DNA of 64,000 nucleotides, from assembly GCA_023458915.1 (NCBI GenBank), contig JAEWWM010000050.1:1-64000 (forward strand). The letters run 5' to 3'. Numbering within the stretch: the first letter of the stretch is position 1; each line of letters opens with the position of its first letter. Shown piece by piece: positions 26,958 through 35,870 of the stretch. This DNA is from Bacillota bacterium (lineage in GTDB: Bacteria > Bacillota > Clostridia > Oscillospirales > Acutalibacteraceae). The notes beneath the pieces were generated by a model, which worked only from the letters and a program-made list of their open reading frames with translations, did not search any database and was not told the origin of the DNA. Both the position numbers and the translations under genes were made by a program.

Positions 26958-27139
26958 AAATAATTCCTCCCTAAAACAAATTTTACAAAGCCAAAAGATA
27001 ATTTTTAAAAAGCTCATCTAAAACTAGTGCAGATTCCATTAAAATCAGCGAAGACTGTTCTCTCGATACATTGAAAAGATTTTAATAAAAGGGGATAGTG
27101 CGTAAACATTATAAAATTTTTAATAATTTAAACATCTCA

Positions 27140-27165
27140 TTTCGTGCAATTTTAGAACAAGTTTA
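27140..27165 (-). repeat. 26-bp motif at the cdd stop codon
   Basis: Same element as at the prs stop codon (22839-22864), 23 of 26 bases identical, starting at the same place, the TAA stop. All three differences are transitions. Confidence 0.7.
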
Positions 27166-27582
27166 AAGATTATCAGGACCAAAACTTTCCGGAAGCAACT
27201 CTTCTAGCGTTAAAATTTTAAAATCGTTCTCGCTTTTTGCAAGTATTATTTCGAAATCTTTTGGATCGCAAAATTCTCTTAGTGCTTGGCGACACATCCC
27301 GCATGGCGGGCAATAGGAAGTTAAAATTTCTTTTTCGTTTTCGCTACCTCCAACAACTGCTATGGCTTTAAATTTTTTGTGGCCGTCAAAAACAGCTCTA
27401 AAGAGCGCCGTACGTTCAGCACAATTGCAAACAGAATATGCTGCACATTCAATATTAAACCCTGCATATATTTTTTCATTTAAGGTTAAAAGTGCAGCGC
27501 CGACTTTAAACTTTGAGTAGGGAGTGTAAGCATTTTTTCGCGCGATAGTCGCTTCTGTTATAAGATTTTTTATATAATTCAA
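27163..27582 (-). CDS. cdd: Cytidine deaminase
   Basis: Deaminates cytidine and deoxycytidine to the uridine forms in pyrimidine salvage. The zinc site is visible as NCAERTALFRAV and CPPCGMCRQALREFC, the substrate-binding part as SKFKVGAALLT and GFNIECAAYSVCNCAERT. Length 139 is normal for the small tetrameric enzyme. Starts at a TTG with GGAGG 6 bases before it. Confidence 0.93.
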   Translation of the reverse strand: MNYIKNLITEATIARKNAYTPYSKFKVGAALLTLNEKIYAGFNIECAAYSVCNCAERTALFRAVFDGHKKFKAIAVVGGSENEKEILTSYCPPCGMCRQALREFCDPKDFEIILAKSENDFKILTLEELLPESFGPDNL

Positions 27583-27727
27583 ATTAAACCTCCAATAAAT
27601 TTTTAAACTCGAAATCTAATCTTAATAGTATCTAATCTTATAGTATAATATGAAATTCCAAAAATTTCAAAAAATATCGGTAAAAAAATATCTTCATGCA
27701 TATATATTTAATCGAGGTGAATCTCGA

Positions 27728-28396
27728 TTGGATAAAAAACAAATTATAAAAATGCTGGAATACTGTGGAATGTCTTACAGCGATTGCCAGGCTGAAGGTT
27801 CTGACGGTAAACTCATATTTGTTAATGATAAAAAAACCGGTATTCAGTGCTTTTTGAGAGTAAATAGCAGTATTTTAACCATAGTATTTCGCGGTTCAGA
27901 TTCCAAAAAGGATTGGCAGGCGGATTTTAAATTCTGGGAAGCTTTGATACCCTACAACCATTTTTCACATAAAATAAAAGTTCATACAGGGTTTATTAGC
28001 ACATACAAATCACACAGCGTTCGCGGCAAAATCCGAGAATTTGTAAACGAAAACATAAAGAAAATTTATGTAACAGGTCATTCTTACGGTGCTGCGCTTG
28101 CAATTTTGTGCGCTATTGACCTAAGGTGTAATTTTCCGCACAAAGATTATGAAGTTGTGGTTTTTGGATGCCCCAGAGTGGGCAACAAAGCTTTTAAAAA
28201 TTTTTATAACCTAAGGCTTTTTAAAACATTAAGAGTTGAACACAGAAGAGACATAGTTCCTAAAGTGCCATTTGCGTTTTTAGGTTATAGGCATGTTGGG
28301 GCAAAGATAAAAATTGGCAAAGGCGAGCTTTTTAAGCCTTATTCTATGAAAAAACATAATTTACAGGAGTATTATTCAAATATATGGGATATATGA
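27728..28396 (+). CDS. Class 3 lipase-like alpha/beta hydrolase
   Basis: Lipase_3 (PF01764-type) hydrolase. The oxyanion/substrate region TIVFRGSDSKKDWQADF, the nucleophile elbow VTGHSYGAALA (Ser in GHSYG), the Asp region FGCPRVGNKAF and the His region VPFAFLGYRHVG are all present, so the catalytic triad appears intact. No signal peptide, so it probably acts inside the cell. I start it at the TTG at 27728, 8 bases after GAGGTG. The ATG at 27650 lies inside a TATAAT-like promoter element (TATAGTATAATATG) and is unlikely to be used. The stop overlaps the next gene (ATGA). Confidence 0.8.
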   Translation: MDKKQIIKMLEYCGMSYSDCQAEGSDGKLIFVNDKKTGIQCFLRVNSSILTIVFRGSDSKKDWQADFKFWEALIPYNHFSHKIKVHTGFISTYKSHSVRGKIREFVNENIKKIYVTGHSYGAALAILCAIDLRCNFPHKDYEVVVFGCPRVGNKAFKNFYNLRLFKTLRVEHRRDIVPKVPFAFLGYRHVGAKIKIGKGELFKPYSMKKHNLQEYYSNIWDI

Positions 28397-28578
28397 GACC
28401 ATTTTTTTGCAGAATGTTCAATTTCATTATATTTTTCGCTATTTTGGGAGTATGCGTTGCAATATTCTTCCTTTTTAAGCTCTTGTTTTGCGGTTTTTGC
28501 GCAGCGGATTTTGAGTGCGGTTTTGGCTTTATTATACCGCTAATAATAATATTTCTTATTTTTCAAGTTATCCGATGA
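28393..28578 (+). CDS. Small membrane protein, coupled to the lipase gene
   Basis: Function unknown. 61 residues with two hydrophobic segments (FNFIIFFAILGVCVAIFFLF and FIIPLIIIFLIFQVI) separated by a Cys-rich turn (LLFCGFCAADFECG). The ATG at 28393 overlaps the lipase stop codon as ATGA, typical of translational coupling; an in-frame ATG nine bases upstream is the alternative. Confidence 0.55.
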   Translation: MRPFFCRMFNFIIFFAILGVCVAIFFLFKLLFCGFCAADFECGFGFIIPLIIIFLIFQVIR

Positions 28579-28675
28579 TTTTTTCTGCTTCTCAAGAAAT
28601 TATTTTACAAAATTTTTAAAAATATAATATAATGAATTATGAAAATGCTCTGACCACAAGAGCTTATAAGGAAGG

Positions 28676-28960
28676 ATGTTAAAAATAATGACTTGGACAA
28701 TTTTATCATGGGTAATGTCAGCAGTCGGTTTAGCTGGTACTCTTATGAATGCCGAAAGAAACAAATGGGGTTTTGTATTTTGGCTTGTTTCCAATATGTA
28801 TATGGTTATAAGATTTTTTATTATAGGCGAGTATGCTCAATGTGCGTTATTTTTTGTTTATTTTCTTCTTGCTATTAGGGGAATCATTGCGTGGACAAAA
28901 AAAGAAAACAAAGAAAATAATAATAAAAATATCAACGAACCCAGCGTTCAAAATGCGTAA
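28676..28960 (+). CDS. Small membrane protein, PnuC/YgjV-like fragment fold
   Basis: 94 residues with three hydrophobic helices: WTILSWVMSAVGLAGTL, NKWGFVFWLVSNMYMVIRF and AQCALFFVYFLLAIRGIIAW, followed by a charged Lys/Asn-rich tail. The layout (small helix, then WGF-WLVSN, then FFVYFLLAIRG) resembles the repeat unit of nicotinamide riboside/PnuC-like small membrane proteins, but the substrate is unknown. AAGGAAGG touches the first ATG at 28676; a second ATG at 28688 (MTWTILS) may be the true start. Confidence 0.6.
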   Translation: MLKIMTWTILSWVMSAVGLAGTLMNAERNKWGFVFWLVSNMYMVIRFFIIGEYAQCALFFVYFLLAIRGIIAWTKKENKENNNKNINEPSVQNA

Positions 28961-28984
28961 GCTTACATATTAAAGAGAAATATT

Positions 28985-29518
28985 ATGAAAATTTTTTTAC
29001 ATACTTGTTGCGCGCCTTGCTCAGTTAAATGCATAGATGTTTTTCAAAGCGAAAACATAGTGCCGGTTTTGTTTTGGTATAATCCAAATGTTCATCCGTA
29101 TATTGAATATAAAAGCAGAAAAGATACGCTATTTGATTTTGCCAAATCCAAAAATCTTGAAATTCATGTAAAAAACGAGTATGGGCTTCAAACATTTATT
29201 AAAAATGTTTGTCCTGAGTTTAATAACAGATGTGAGTATTGCTATAAATCCCGTTTGGAAGAAACAGCTCACTACGCTTCTGAATATGGATACAAAGCTT
29301 TTTCAACTACTCTTTTAATAAGTCCTTATCAGAAGCACGATTTAATTTGTAAAATAGGTAAAGAAATAGCCGAAAAATACGGTGTGGATTTTTTGTACCG
29401 TGATTTCAGGCCGTACTTTAAAGAAGGGCAGAAGATAGCTAGAGATTCTGGGATGTATATGCAAAAATATTGCGGTTGCATTTTCAGCGAAGAGGAGCGT
29501 TTTAAGTCAAATATTTAA
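28985..29518 (+). CDS. queH: Epoxyqueuosine reductase QueH
   Basis: Reduces epoxyqueuosine to queuosine in tRNA, the last step of queuosine synthesis (the non-B12 QueH type). The paired cysteines of the family are present: HTCCAPCS near the start, RCEYCYKSR in the middle and KYCGCIFSEEER at the end, together with LFWYNPNVHPYIEY and TTLLISPYQKH. Length 177 is normal. It lies 24 bases after the small membrane protein. No other queuosine genes are nearby, so preQ1 or queuine salvage may supply the pathway. Confidence 0.9.
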   Translation: MKIFLHTCCAPCSVKCIDVFQSENIVPVLFWYNPNVHPYIEYKSRKDTLFDFAKSKNLEIHVKNEYGLQTFIKNVCPEFNNRCEYCYKSRLEETAHYASEYGYKAFSTTLLISPYQKHDLICKIGKEIAEKYGVDFLYRDFRPYFKEGQKIARDSGMYMQKYCGCIFSEEERFKSNI

Positions 29519-29574
29519 AAATTGCAAAGAAAATGCTGAGATAAAGATAGGTATATTTTTCTCGAGGTGTGTTA

Positions 29575-30159
29575 TTAAAAATCCGATGCGCTATAACCAA
29601 GTTCATTAAAATTAGTATAAAGTTTACTAATAGGCATGCCTAATATATTGTAATAATCCCCAACTATTTTATCCAAAAAAATTAAAGCTTTGCCATCCGC
29701 AAGCGAATAGCCGGCATGCTCTAAAATGTGCTCAGTGTTATTTATGTACCAGTGCATATCAGCTTCAGTAATTTTTTTAAAATAAACTTCGGTTTTATCA
29801 AAAAAAGTTAGTTCTTTGTTTTTATATAAATCTCTTATAGTCACGCCTGTTAGAGCGTAGTTCATATTCCCACTGAAAAGCTGCATATTTTCAAGCGCTT
29901 TTTCCTTGCTTTTAGGCTTTTCAAATTTTTTATTTCCCATGCAAATTATGGTATCAGCAGCGATAATTAAAGCTTTTTCATTGTTTAATTGCTTGGCTGC
30001 AGATCTTGCTTTAATTTTTGAAAGCCCAATCACATATTTTTCAAAATCTGTCTCGTTACTTTTTTCTGCGTCTTTACTGGTAATAACTTCATATTTAAAA
30101 CCCAGCATATCAAGAATTGCCCTGCGCGTTTTTGATGACGAAGCTAATATTAGTCGCAT
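29575..30159 (-). CDS. maf: Maf-like nucleotide pyrophosphatase
   Basis: Maf/HAM1-type house-cleaning phosphatase acting on non-canonical or pyrimidine nucleotides. Motifs are LILASSSKTRRAILDMLG near the start, AADTIICMGNKKFEKPKSKEKA and LEHAGYSLADGKALIFLDKIVGDYYNILGMPISKL at the end. AAGGAG precedes the ATG. It is convergent to queH and not part of a dcw or mre cluster here. Confidence 0.9.
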   Translation of the reverse strand: MRLILASSSKTRRAILDMLGFKYEVITSKDAEKSNETDFEKYVIGLSKIKARSAAKQLNNEKALIIAADTIICMGNKKFEKPKSKEKALENMQLFSGNMNYALTGVTIRDLYKNKELTFFDKTEVYFKKITEADMHWYINNTEHILEHAGYSLADGKALIFLDKIVGDYYNILGMPISKLYTNFNELGYSASDF

Positions 30160-30398
30160 TTTTTGTCTCCTTATTTTTAAAAACTTTAATGTAAAATTTA
30201 ATTTTTAAGTTAATTTAATTCAACTAATTATAATATAAATTTTGTATAAACACATTAAAAACACAAATAAATTTTTTATCAATTTGAAAACGCAAGTATT
30301 TTAAGAATCAGTATCTTTTCTTGGTGAAGCGTTGGGGCTGCGTACTTGAATTTATTATAACGTATATGGTATTATAATACAGTTAATATAATAATTAA

Positions 30399-30475
30399 CC
30401 GGGTGTGGCGCAGTTTGGTAGCGCGCTTGAATGGGGTTCAAGAGGCCGCAGGTTCGACTCCTGTCACTCGGACCA
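30399..30475 (+). tRNA. tRNA-Pro (GGG)
   Basis: Acceptor CCGGGTG pairs fully with CACTCGG, D arm GCGC/GCGC, anticodon stem CTTGA/TCAAG with loop ATGGGGT (anticodon GGG, G37 as usual in tRNA-Pro), T arm GCAGG-TTCGACT-CCTGT, encoded CCA. It marks the left edge of the accessory region; I found no copy of its 3' end downstream that would prove integration. Confidence 0.95.
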
Positions 30476-30512
30476 ATTTAAATCTTTAAGCCTGCTGTTT
30501 AGGAGGTAATCT

Positions 30513-31169
30513 ATAACTTCATATAAAATTGATACACCAAAATTAAATAATGATCTGATAGAATTTGACAAAAAAGAGCTTGTCGATATTAAAGATGAAG
30601 ACATTATTTCTAATACAAAAATAAAAGATATAGTTTTCTGTAAACAGAGTGCAAATGATATTGAGATTAAAGGCTCTGCGCTCTCTAATGTGAAATTTCA
30701 AGAGTGCAACTTTAATCGGTTAAGTATCACGGATTGCATATTAAAATAGTGCGATTTTTCGAACATCCAAATGTGTGAGTCAATTTTTTGTAGAGTAGAG
30801 CTACAAAATTGCAAACTTCTTGGAAGTAATTTTTATGGATCATCCATTTTAAATGTTGTTCTTAATGCATGCATAGCAGATTATTCTATTTTTGCAGAAT
30901 CCAGATTTAAAAATGTCGTGATTAAAGACACTTCTCTTAAAAAGGCTGATTTCTACAACGCATCTTTTAACCGAATCCAACTGTTTCGTGTTGCTTTGCA
31001 TCAAGCTCAGCTATCTGGCGCTAAGCTAAAAGGGCTGGATTTTAGTGAGTGTAATATAGAAGGAATTGGAATCCGTTTAGAAGATTTGGCGGGAATAACC
31101 ATTACGCCGCTTCAGGCTGTAGATATCATCAAATCGCTTGAGACGGGAATAAATATAAAAACTTCATAG
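30513..31169 (+). pseudogene. Pentapeptide-repeat protein, broken
   Basis: A 219-codon frame made of pentapeptide-like repeats (FQECNFNRL, CDFSNIQM, CKLLGSNFYGSSI, ADFYNASF, AQLSGAKLKGLDFSECN). The ribosome binding site AGGAGGT (30501-30507) is followed after 5 bases by ATA where ATG is expected, and codon 79 is a TAG (30747-30749) in the middle of the repeats. Both changes inactivate it; an ATG at 30771 could start only the C-terminal two thirds. Related proteins form right-handed beta-helices and some protect DNA gyrase, but no role is inferred. It begins 37 bases after tRNA-Pro. Confidence 0.8.
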
Positions 31170-31482
31170 ACAGTAGCACAAGGATTTATAGGAGAAAACA
31201 AATAATTAAAAAATAACTAAATTTATTTATAAGCCGAAACTTTACGAATCCAATACAAGCAAAAAAATATACATTTTAGGTAAGCGGCGACTTACTAAAT
31301 TCAACGGATGTAAGTTAGAAATTTTTCCTTTATTTTTGAAAAATTTGAACGGCGTTACAATCATCGTGGTGAAGATTTGTTAAAGCTAAAGAAATTGATA
31401 AAGTAGCTTATTTTTAGTAAAATGAGGTTATTAATTTTATGAGATAGGCAAGAGTCTGTGCTATTTTAAATGGAGGTATTTA
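31170..31482 (+). other. Decayed coding remnants, no intact gene
   Basis: 313 bases without a gene. Two open stretches in different frames read like pieces of one protein: KPKLYESNTSKKIYILGKRR (from 31231) and FERRYNHRGEDLLKLKKLIK (ending at the TAG at 31404). Neither has a start codon with a ribosome binding site. I cannot name the source. A GGAGG ahead of 31483 belongs to the next frame. Confidence 0.4.
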
Positions 31483-31842
31483 TTGATTTACTTATCCGAT
31501 TTTACATTCCCTAGCGAAGATAAGGAAATGAGTTATATCTATTCAATTGGAAGAGAATGCTATAATACGTTTTATCCATTTAAAACATTGTCAGTACGAG
31601 ATCTTGAAAAAATCGAATTTGAATCGATTACTATTTTGTACGGAGGAAATGGGTCAGGAAAATCGACGGCACTAAATGTAATGGCAGAAAAAACTAGAAT
31701 CAGTCGTGATTCAATATATAATAAATCGAATTTCTATTCAGACTATAATGATAAAATAATAACTAGATTTTACTCTCTTAATATTTTTTGTCAATTCTTT
31801 TTTGGAATTTTTTTACAGAAATTCACAAATTTTGAAATTTAA
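31483..31842 (+). pseudogene. AAA-family ATPase, N-terminal fragment
   Basis: The first 88 residues match the start of a common Firmicute AAA ATPase: MIYLSDFTFPSEDKE, CYNTFYPFKTLS, and the Walker A FESITILYGGNGSGKSTALN followed by NVMAEK and RDSIYNKSNF. After about residue 92 the sequence changes to an unrelated hydrophobic tail and stops, so signature motif and Walker B are missing and the protein cannot hydrolyse ATP. GGAGG precedes the TTG/ATT start region. This is a 3'-truncated gene, probably cut by rearrangement. Confidence 0.7.
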
Positions 31843-31933
31843 TTTTTTATATGAAAAATGTTGAAAAAAATATATTGCTGTTATACTTAAAAAAATTCAA
31901 ATGTAAATATATGTAAAAAGGTGGTAGAGTATT

Positions 31934-32886
31934 TTGGTACGTAATAATAAAATTTTTAAATTATTTCTGTTAGTCTTGTTTAGTGTATTCACAGTGTCAA
32001 CCGTAAATGCTACTAAAACGGTTGTTAATGATCCTAAAGGCCGGTACACATGCACATTGGAAGAAGCAGAGGGAAAAAGAATAGTTGAAGTAACATCTGT
32101 AAAACCTACTTCCAGTTTTCTGGGATTTGGAAAAAGTCACACTGAGAATGACATACTGTTGCGTATAGGTGAAGCCCTGCATCCTACACGTTTGATTTAT
32201 AAAAAAGTAGTATATGATTATGATTGCAAAGACACAGTTACTATCACGGGATTAGATGGCGCAAAAGGTGAAGCCCTTGATTGCGCGTTAAAAGCGGTAA
32301 TTCGTTTTGACCAATGCACCGGTGTTAAAAGAGAGGTTGTGTATAAAAATATACAACCAAATAGATCTGGTGGTTTTAGTGCTGACAAATGGTACAAACC
32401 TGTGTCAGAAGGTACTATAAAAGGTGACCCTTGTTATACAGTGATTATTCAAGGTGACATAATAAAATTGGGTAACCATTTCTTTTCAGCTGCAAACGGA
32501 AAATTTACTCCATGTCCATTAAAATATTTATATATGGATAAAAGTAATATAAAAACTATTGGCTGCGGTTCATTTGATAATTGTCCGGATTTAGAAACTG
32601 TAACTTTTCCTAACACATTAGAAAAAATGTCTATGCATGAATCAAGTAACCCAGGCTCTTATTATTATTCTTTTGGTAAGAGCGGCAAACTTGATAAACA
32701 AACATACCTATTGATAAAAAAATAGAATTTATGACAGATTATGATGCTAAGACCGCGGCAAAGCTTTTGGCGGATACTGAGACAGCTATCGAAAATAAAG
32801 CAAGGGCCACCTCGTCTTCATCTTCATCTTCATCATCGTCATCCTCTTCATCTACGATCATAAACACAGATAAAGATAAAAAGTAA
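31934..32886 (+). pseudogene. Secreted leucine-rich-repeat protein, frameshifted before a poly-Ser tail
   Basis: Starts at a TTG (31934) after GGTGG with a signal peptide (KIFKLFLLVLFSVFTVSTVNA). The body has cysteine pairs and one BspA/LRR_5-like unit near the end (IGCGSFDNCPDLETVTFPN). The frame stops at 32723-32725, but the next frame continues NIPIDKKIEFMTDYDAKTAA and ends in a run of 14 serines and TIINTDKDKK at 32886. A single-base shift near 32697-32705 would join them. The serines use mixed codons, so the tract was kept by selection on protein. BspA-like proteins bind host or substrate surfaces; the role here is unknown. Confidence 0.65.
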
Positions 32887-32916
32887 ATTATAAAAACTAG
32901 TTAAAAGTGAAAAAAG

Positions 32917-32950
32917 GCGAAACCTTATAAATTGTTTCGCTTTTTTGTTT
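32917..32950 (+). terminator. Rho-independent terminator
   Basis: GCGAAAC (32917-32923) pairs with GTTTCGC (32934-32940), then TTTTTTGTTTTTT. It lies 31 bases after the end of the poly-Ser tail, which supports 32886 as the true 3' end of that gene. Confidence 0.8.
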
Positions 32951-33089
32951 TTTATCTTAATGGTACGGGTATCGACAAGGGACATGAACAAATCCAGTAA
33001 GAAAGCGGCTTACAGCCGACAGCAATGTTTACAAATTTGCAAAAATATTAACAAATATAATTATTTTTAAAAACACCTAAAGAAAGAAA

Positions 33090-34098
33090 CTATTTAATCA
33101 GACTCTTGATTTGTTCAAGCTTATTTTCCAAGCCCAAAGCTTTTTTTACCAAAGCCCTATACTCTTTATCGTTTTCTAAAATTCTGTAAGCCAAACCCCA
33201 AACATATTCTGGTGTGAGCAATTCTTTGAGGGCTTTTTTTGCGTTTTCACCTTCTTTACCTTTACTCAAATCATTAGCAAAATTTTTAAAATTATGGAAA
33301 TCTATTATCGAACTTAAATTTACATTTTTTTCTTTTAGTCCTCTTAGTTGTTTTATTTTTGAATAGATAGGAGCTTTAGCATTCGCAGCACACTCAGCAA
33401 CAAACTCCATGGTACTAGTCATTGCGTAATTGCTGGGAAAAGAGTGGAAGTCTCCGCCTATTGCTTTTACTACCCCTCTTAACATCGTAACTTTCTTTTC
33501 ATGGCATTCATCAACAACTTTAATTAACTCACCTTGTTCCTTAAACCGTTTTTTATAAATTTTTACAAACTCTGCAAGATGCCCGAATTCGTGATCTACT
33601 GATTGGAATATAATCATATCTTTACCTTTGGCATTCTTCCCGCTAAGTGTTTTTTCTAAATCACTCAATAATTTTTCGCTCGGAACTTTTTTAATAGCCA
33701 TTAACATTGAAATACTCTGAAAAAACTCATAAATTACCTTTATATTTAGTGCCATAAGAAATGTGTTTTTGTTTATAGTGGCAAAATAACACTTATCGGT
33801 TTGTTTTCCTGCCGTGCCAAAACTAAGCACAAACTTTATTTTCATTTGTGCTGATTTTAAAAAAATCTTTAACTTTAGCATTTCCCTCTATATTATGGTT
33901 AAGCCTTTTAAGAGATAAATATGCAATACACGCTGCCCCAGGATCATATTTGGCCAATGTTATATCCTCGATCTTACTTTCAAATGTTAGATTTTGAAAC
34001 TTTTTTATCTCGTCATCTAATTTGCTTTTGACGTTACTTTCATTAACTTCCGCAAGATATTTTTCATAAACCGATCCGAAAATATCCGTAAATTTCAT
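33090..34098 (-). pseudogene. Zincin-like metallopeptidase, frameshifted
   Basis: Two overlapping frames: 91 codons from the ATG at 34098 (GAGGAG upstream), stopping at 33823, and a second frame ending at 33090. Removing one T from the T7 run at about 33859-33865 would fuse them into one protein of about 330 residues. The second part has the zinc-protease motif HEFGHLAEF and, about 75 residues on, MEFVAECAAN, fitting the HExxH plus downstream glutamate pattern of zincins found in phage-associated and toxin-like proteins. No signal peptide is seen. It lies beside phage remnants; the substrate is unknown. If the two frames are separate genes, the second lacks a ribosome binding site. Confidence 0.6.
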
Positions 34099-34329
34099 AT
34101 TTAAACATCTCCTCGTATAATAAGTTTTATAAAAATATTTTTAAATGGAATTAGTTTAAATAAATTTAAGGTTCTACTTTATTTTTTATTGGCCTGGGGT
34201 GGGTGTTATAAGGGGTATAAAATAAGTCGACATTTATGCGGCTTTTAGCCATTAGCAACATTTACATTCTGTAGTAGGCAGTGTATTTTTTCAGAAAAAC
34301 TTTAAATTTTAATATAATTATTGTTTATT

Positions 34330-34485
34330 TCAAGTAGCTCTAATAAATCCAAAACAATTGCACATTTCCTGACGTAGCTTACTAAGTGCTTTATAGTAGC
34401 GCCTGCGGACTTTATGTTCAGAAGTTCTCAGTTTCATCGCGATTTTTGCGAACACCCATCTTTTGATAATGTGATATTTTACAAT
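34330..34485 (-). pseudogene. Phage-type HTH regulator remnant
   Basis: An open stretch without a start codon reads KRWVFAKIAMKLRTSEHKVR then RRYYKALSKLRQEM, resembling the C-terminal helix-turn-helix of sigma-like phage late regulators (ArpU type). It ends at the TGA at 34330. It supports a decayed prophage here; the exact family is uncertain. Confidence 0.45.
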
Positions 34486-34604
34486 TGAATAGTAGATGTA
34501 TTGTTTTCAATCTTGTTTGTATTTGCTGCGTTTGAACTCAGTGGAGTCATTAAAGTTAAAGTTCTCAAAAACAATGCAACTGTTTTATTTGATTTTTTAT
34601 TCAT
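34479..34604 (-). CDS. Tiny secreted-protein ORF (41 aa)
   Basis: ATG at 34604, 4 bases after AGGAAG. The peptide has a basic start (MNKKSNK), a hydrophobic stretch (TVALFLRTLTLMTPLSSNAA) with a likely signal-peptidase site after NAA, and only about 14 polar residues. It may be the truncated 5' end of a secreted protein gene like those at 37243 and 42305. Confidence 0.35.
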   Translation of the reverse strand: MNKKSNKTVALFLRTLTLMTPLSSNAANTNKIENNTSTIQL

Positions 34605-34666
34605 TGTTCTTCCTGTTATTTTATTTAGCTATGTTTTATTGAGTTTTTTCAAATTTGCAAAATAAT

Positions 34667-34831
34667 TTATAAAGTATATTTTAAGTAAAATTCCCTGTTA
34701 TTTGGTTTGCAGATGTATTCACAGCATTTTTGTGAATTATTTGAATTTTGCGCGAAAACAAGAAAGTTTATTGCGGGCAACATCAAAAAAATCAAAGCCA
34801 TTGAGATTGATTTTTTCACAAAATTATTCAT
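34667..34831 (-). CDS. Tiny secreted Cys-containing ORF (54 aa)
   Basis: ATG at 34831, 5 bases after GGAG. It has a signal peptide (FVKKSISMALIFLMLPAINF, ending near VFAQ) and a short mature part with three cysteines (KCCEYICKPNN). Function unknown. It ends 63 bases before the 41-aa ORF, on the same strand. Confidence 0.4.
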   Translation of the reverse strand: MNNFVKKSISMALIFLMLPAINFLVFAQNSNNSQKCCEYICKPNNREFYLKYTL

Positions 34832-35471
34832 AACTTCTCCAATCACATGCAGAATTCATTTTATTGAAATTTAAAATTAATTTAATTATAGCATATTTTT
34901 TCGTTCTTGCCAATTTTAGCTAATTATTTACTAAAATTAATTGATTATAAATCCCCAATAGGAAATATTTTAAGTAAAGACAAAGTTAAAAATGAGGATG
35001 TTTTTACAAAAATCACCTTATTAAATAAGAATGAAAAAAGTCAAAGTTAATTGAAATTTGAATATATGATAAAATAAAATTAAAAGGATATTTTACGATC
35101 GATGAGGCGGTTTTTGGGAGTTCTACTATTGCTATTACTGCGCTTGATAATATGAGCAAATTTGATAATTAGAGATCAAAGATATGAAGGACATCAACAG
35201 CCTATTTGTATTTGTCAAGTAAAAACTATCCAGAGAATATAGTTTAAAAACCAGCCATATGATACAAAAAAACAAACCCTTACATTGCAATTCAAATATT
35301 AGAAATCAGGTATAACAAACAGGGATATTGCCTACTAGACAATATCTTTTTTATTGGCTGCTTTTTTACTTAGTTTTTACAAAGGATATTTAGCTCGGTA
35401 CCAAAGCCATTATATTGCCTTTTTTATAGCTTGTCCTATAAAGGCGCAAAAAGAGAAAAGAGCTTACTAAA
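34832..35471. other. Decayed region, no intact gene
   Basis: 640 bases with many stops in all frames. Open pieces on the plus strand include one ending NEDVFTKITLLNKNEKSQS (stop at about 35047) and GYFTIDEAVFGSSTIAITAL (about 35089-35170), both without starts. By position they may be degraded phage structural genes upstream of the lysis cassette. Nothing else was recognised. Confidence 0.35.
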
Positions 35472-35812
35472 ATGGAATGCAATTGCTACAAATATTGGAA
35501 CCTCTTATGCTTGAATGATTCTGATATCTTTAAATAATCAACATATTATTAGGAATCAATCAACACTTGAAACAATATTTATTGCAGCAGTTGCACAAAA
35601 CTCTGCAATTATTTCGAAATATCAGGTGGCTTTTAACGGAGTAATGTAGGAAAATCTGTTGGCTTCTATAATTAATTACGGGACGGTGGATTTGAACAGC
35701 GATTTAACACTAACCGTAAAAGCTACAGATTCACGTGACAATAGCATAACTATTTCAAACTGACAAGTGGTATTCAGTCAACAATTTAAATTGATAACAA
35801 TTATGGATAAGT
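35472..35812 (+). pseudogene. Phage minor structural protein fragment (DUF859-like)
   Basis: One reading frame with in-frame stops at 35512, 35647 and 35761 gives text typical of siphophage minor structural proteins: KWNAIATNIGTSYA, SLNNQHIIRNQSTLETIF, NSAIISKYQVAFNGV and GTVDLNSDLTLTVKATDSRD. The order tail protein, holin, endolysin is that of a phage lysis end, so this is a prophage remnant with the structural gene decayed. Confidence 0.6.
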
Positions 35813-35870
35813 TCTCAGATTCAGAGGATATTTAAAATTTAAAAAACTAAAAAACAGGAGGTAAAAAATA

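Noticed and set aside
27650..27727. Longer start of the lipase gene
   Set aside because: The ATG at 27650 is part of a TATAAT-like promoter element, and the strong ribosome binding site is downstream, before the TTG at 27728.
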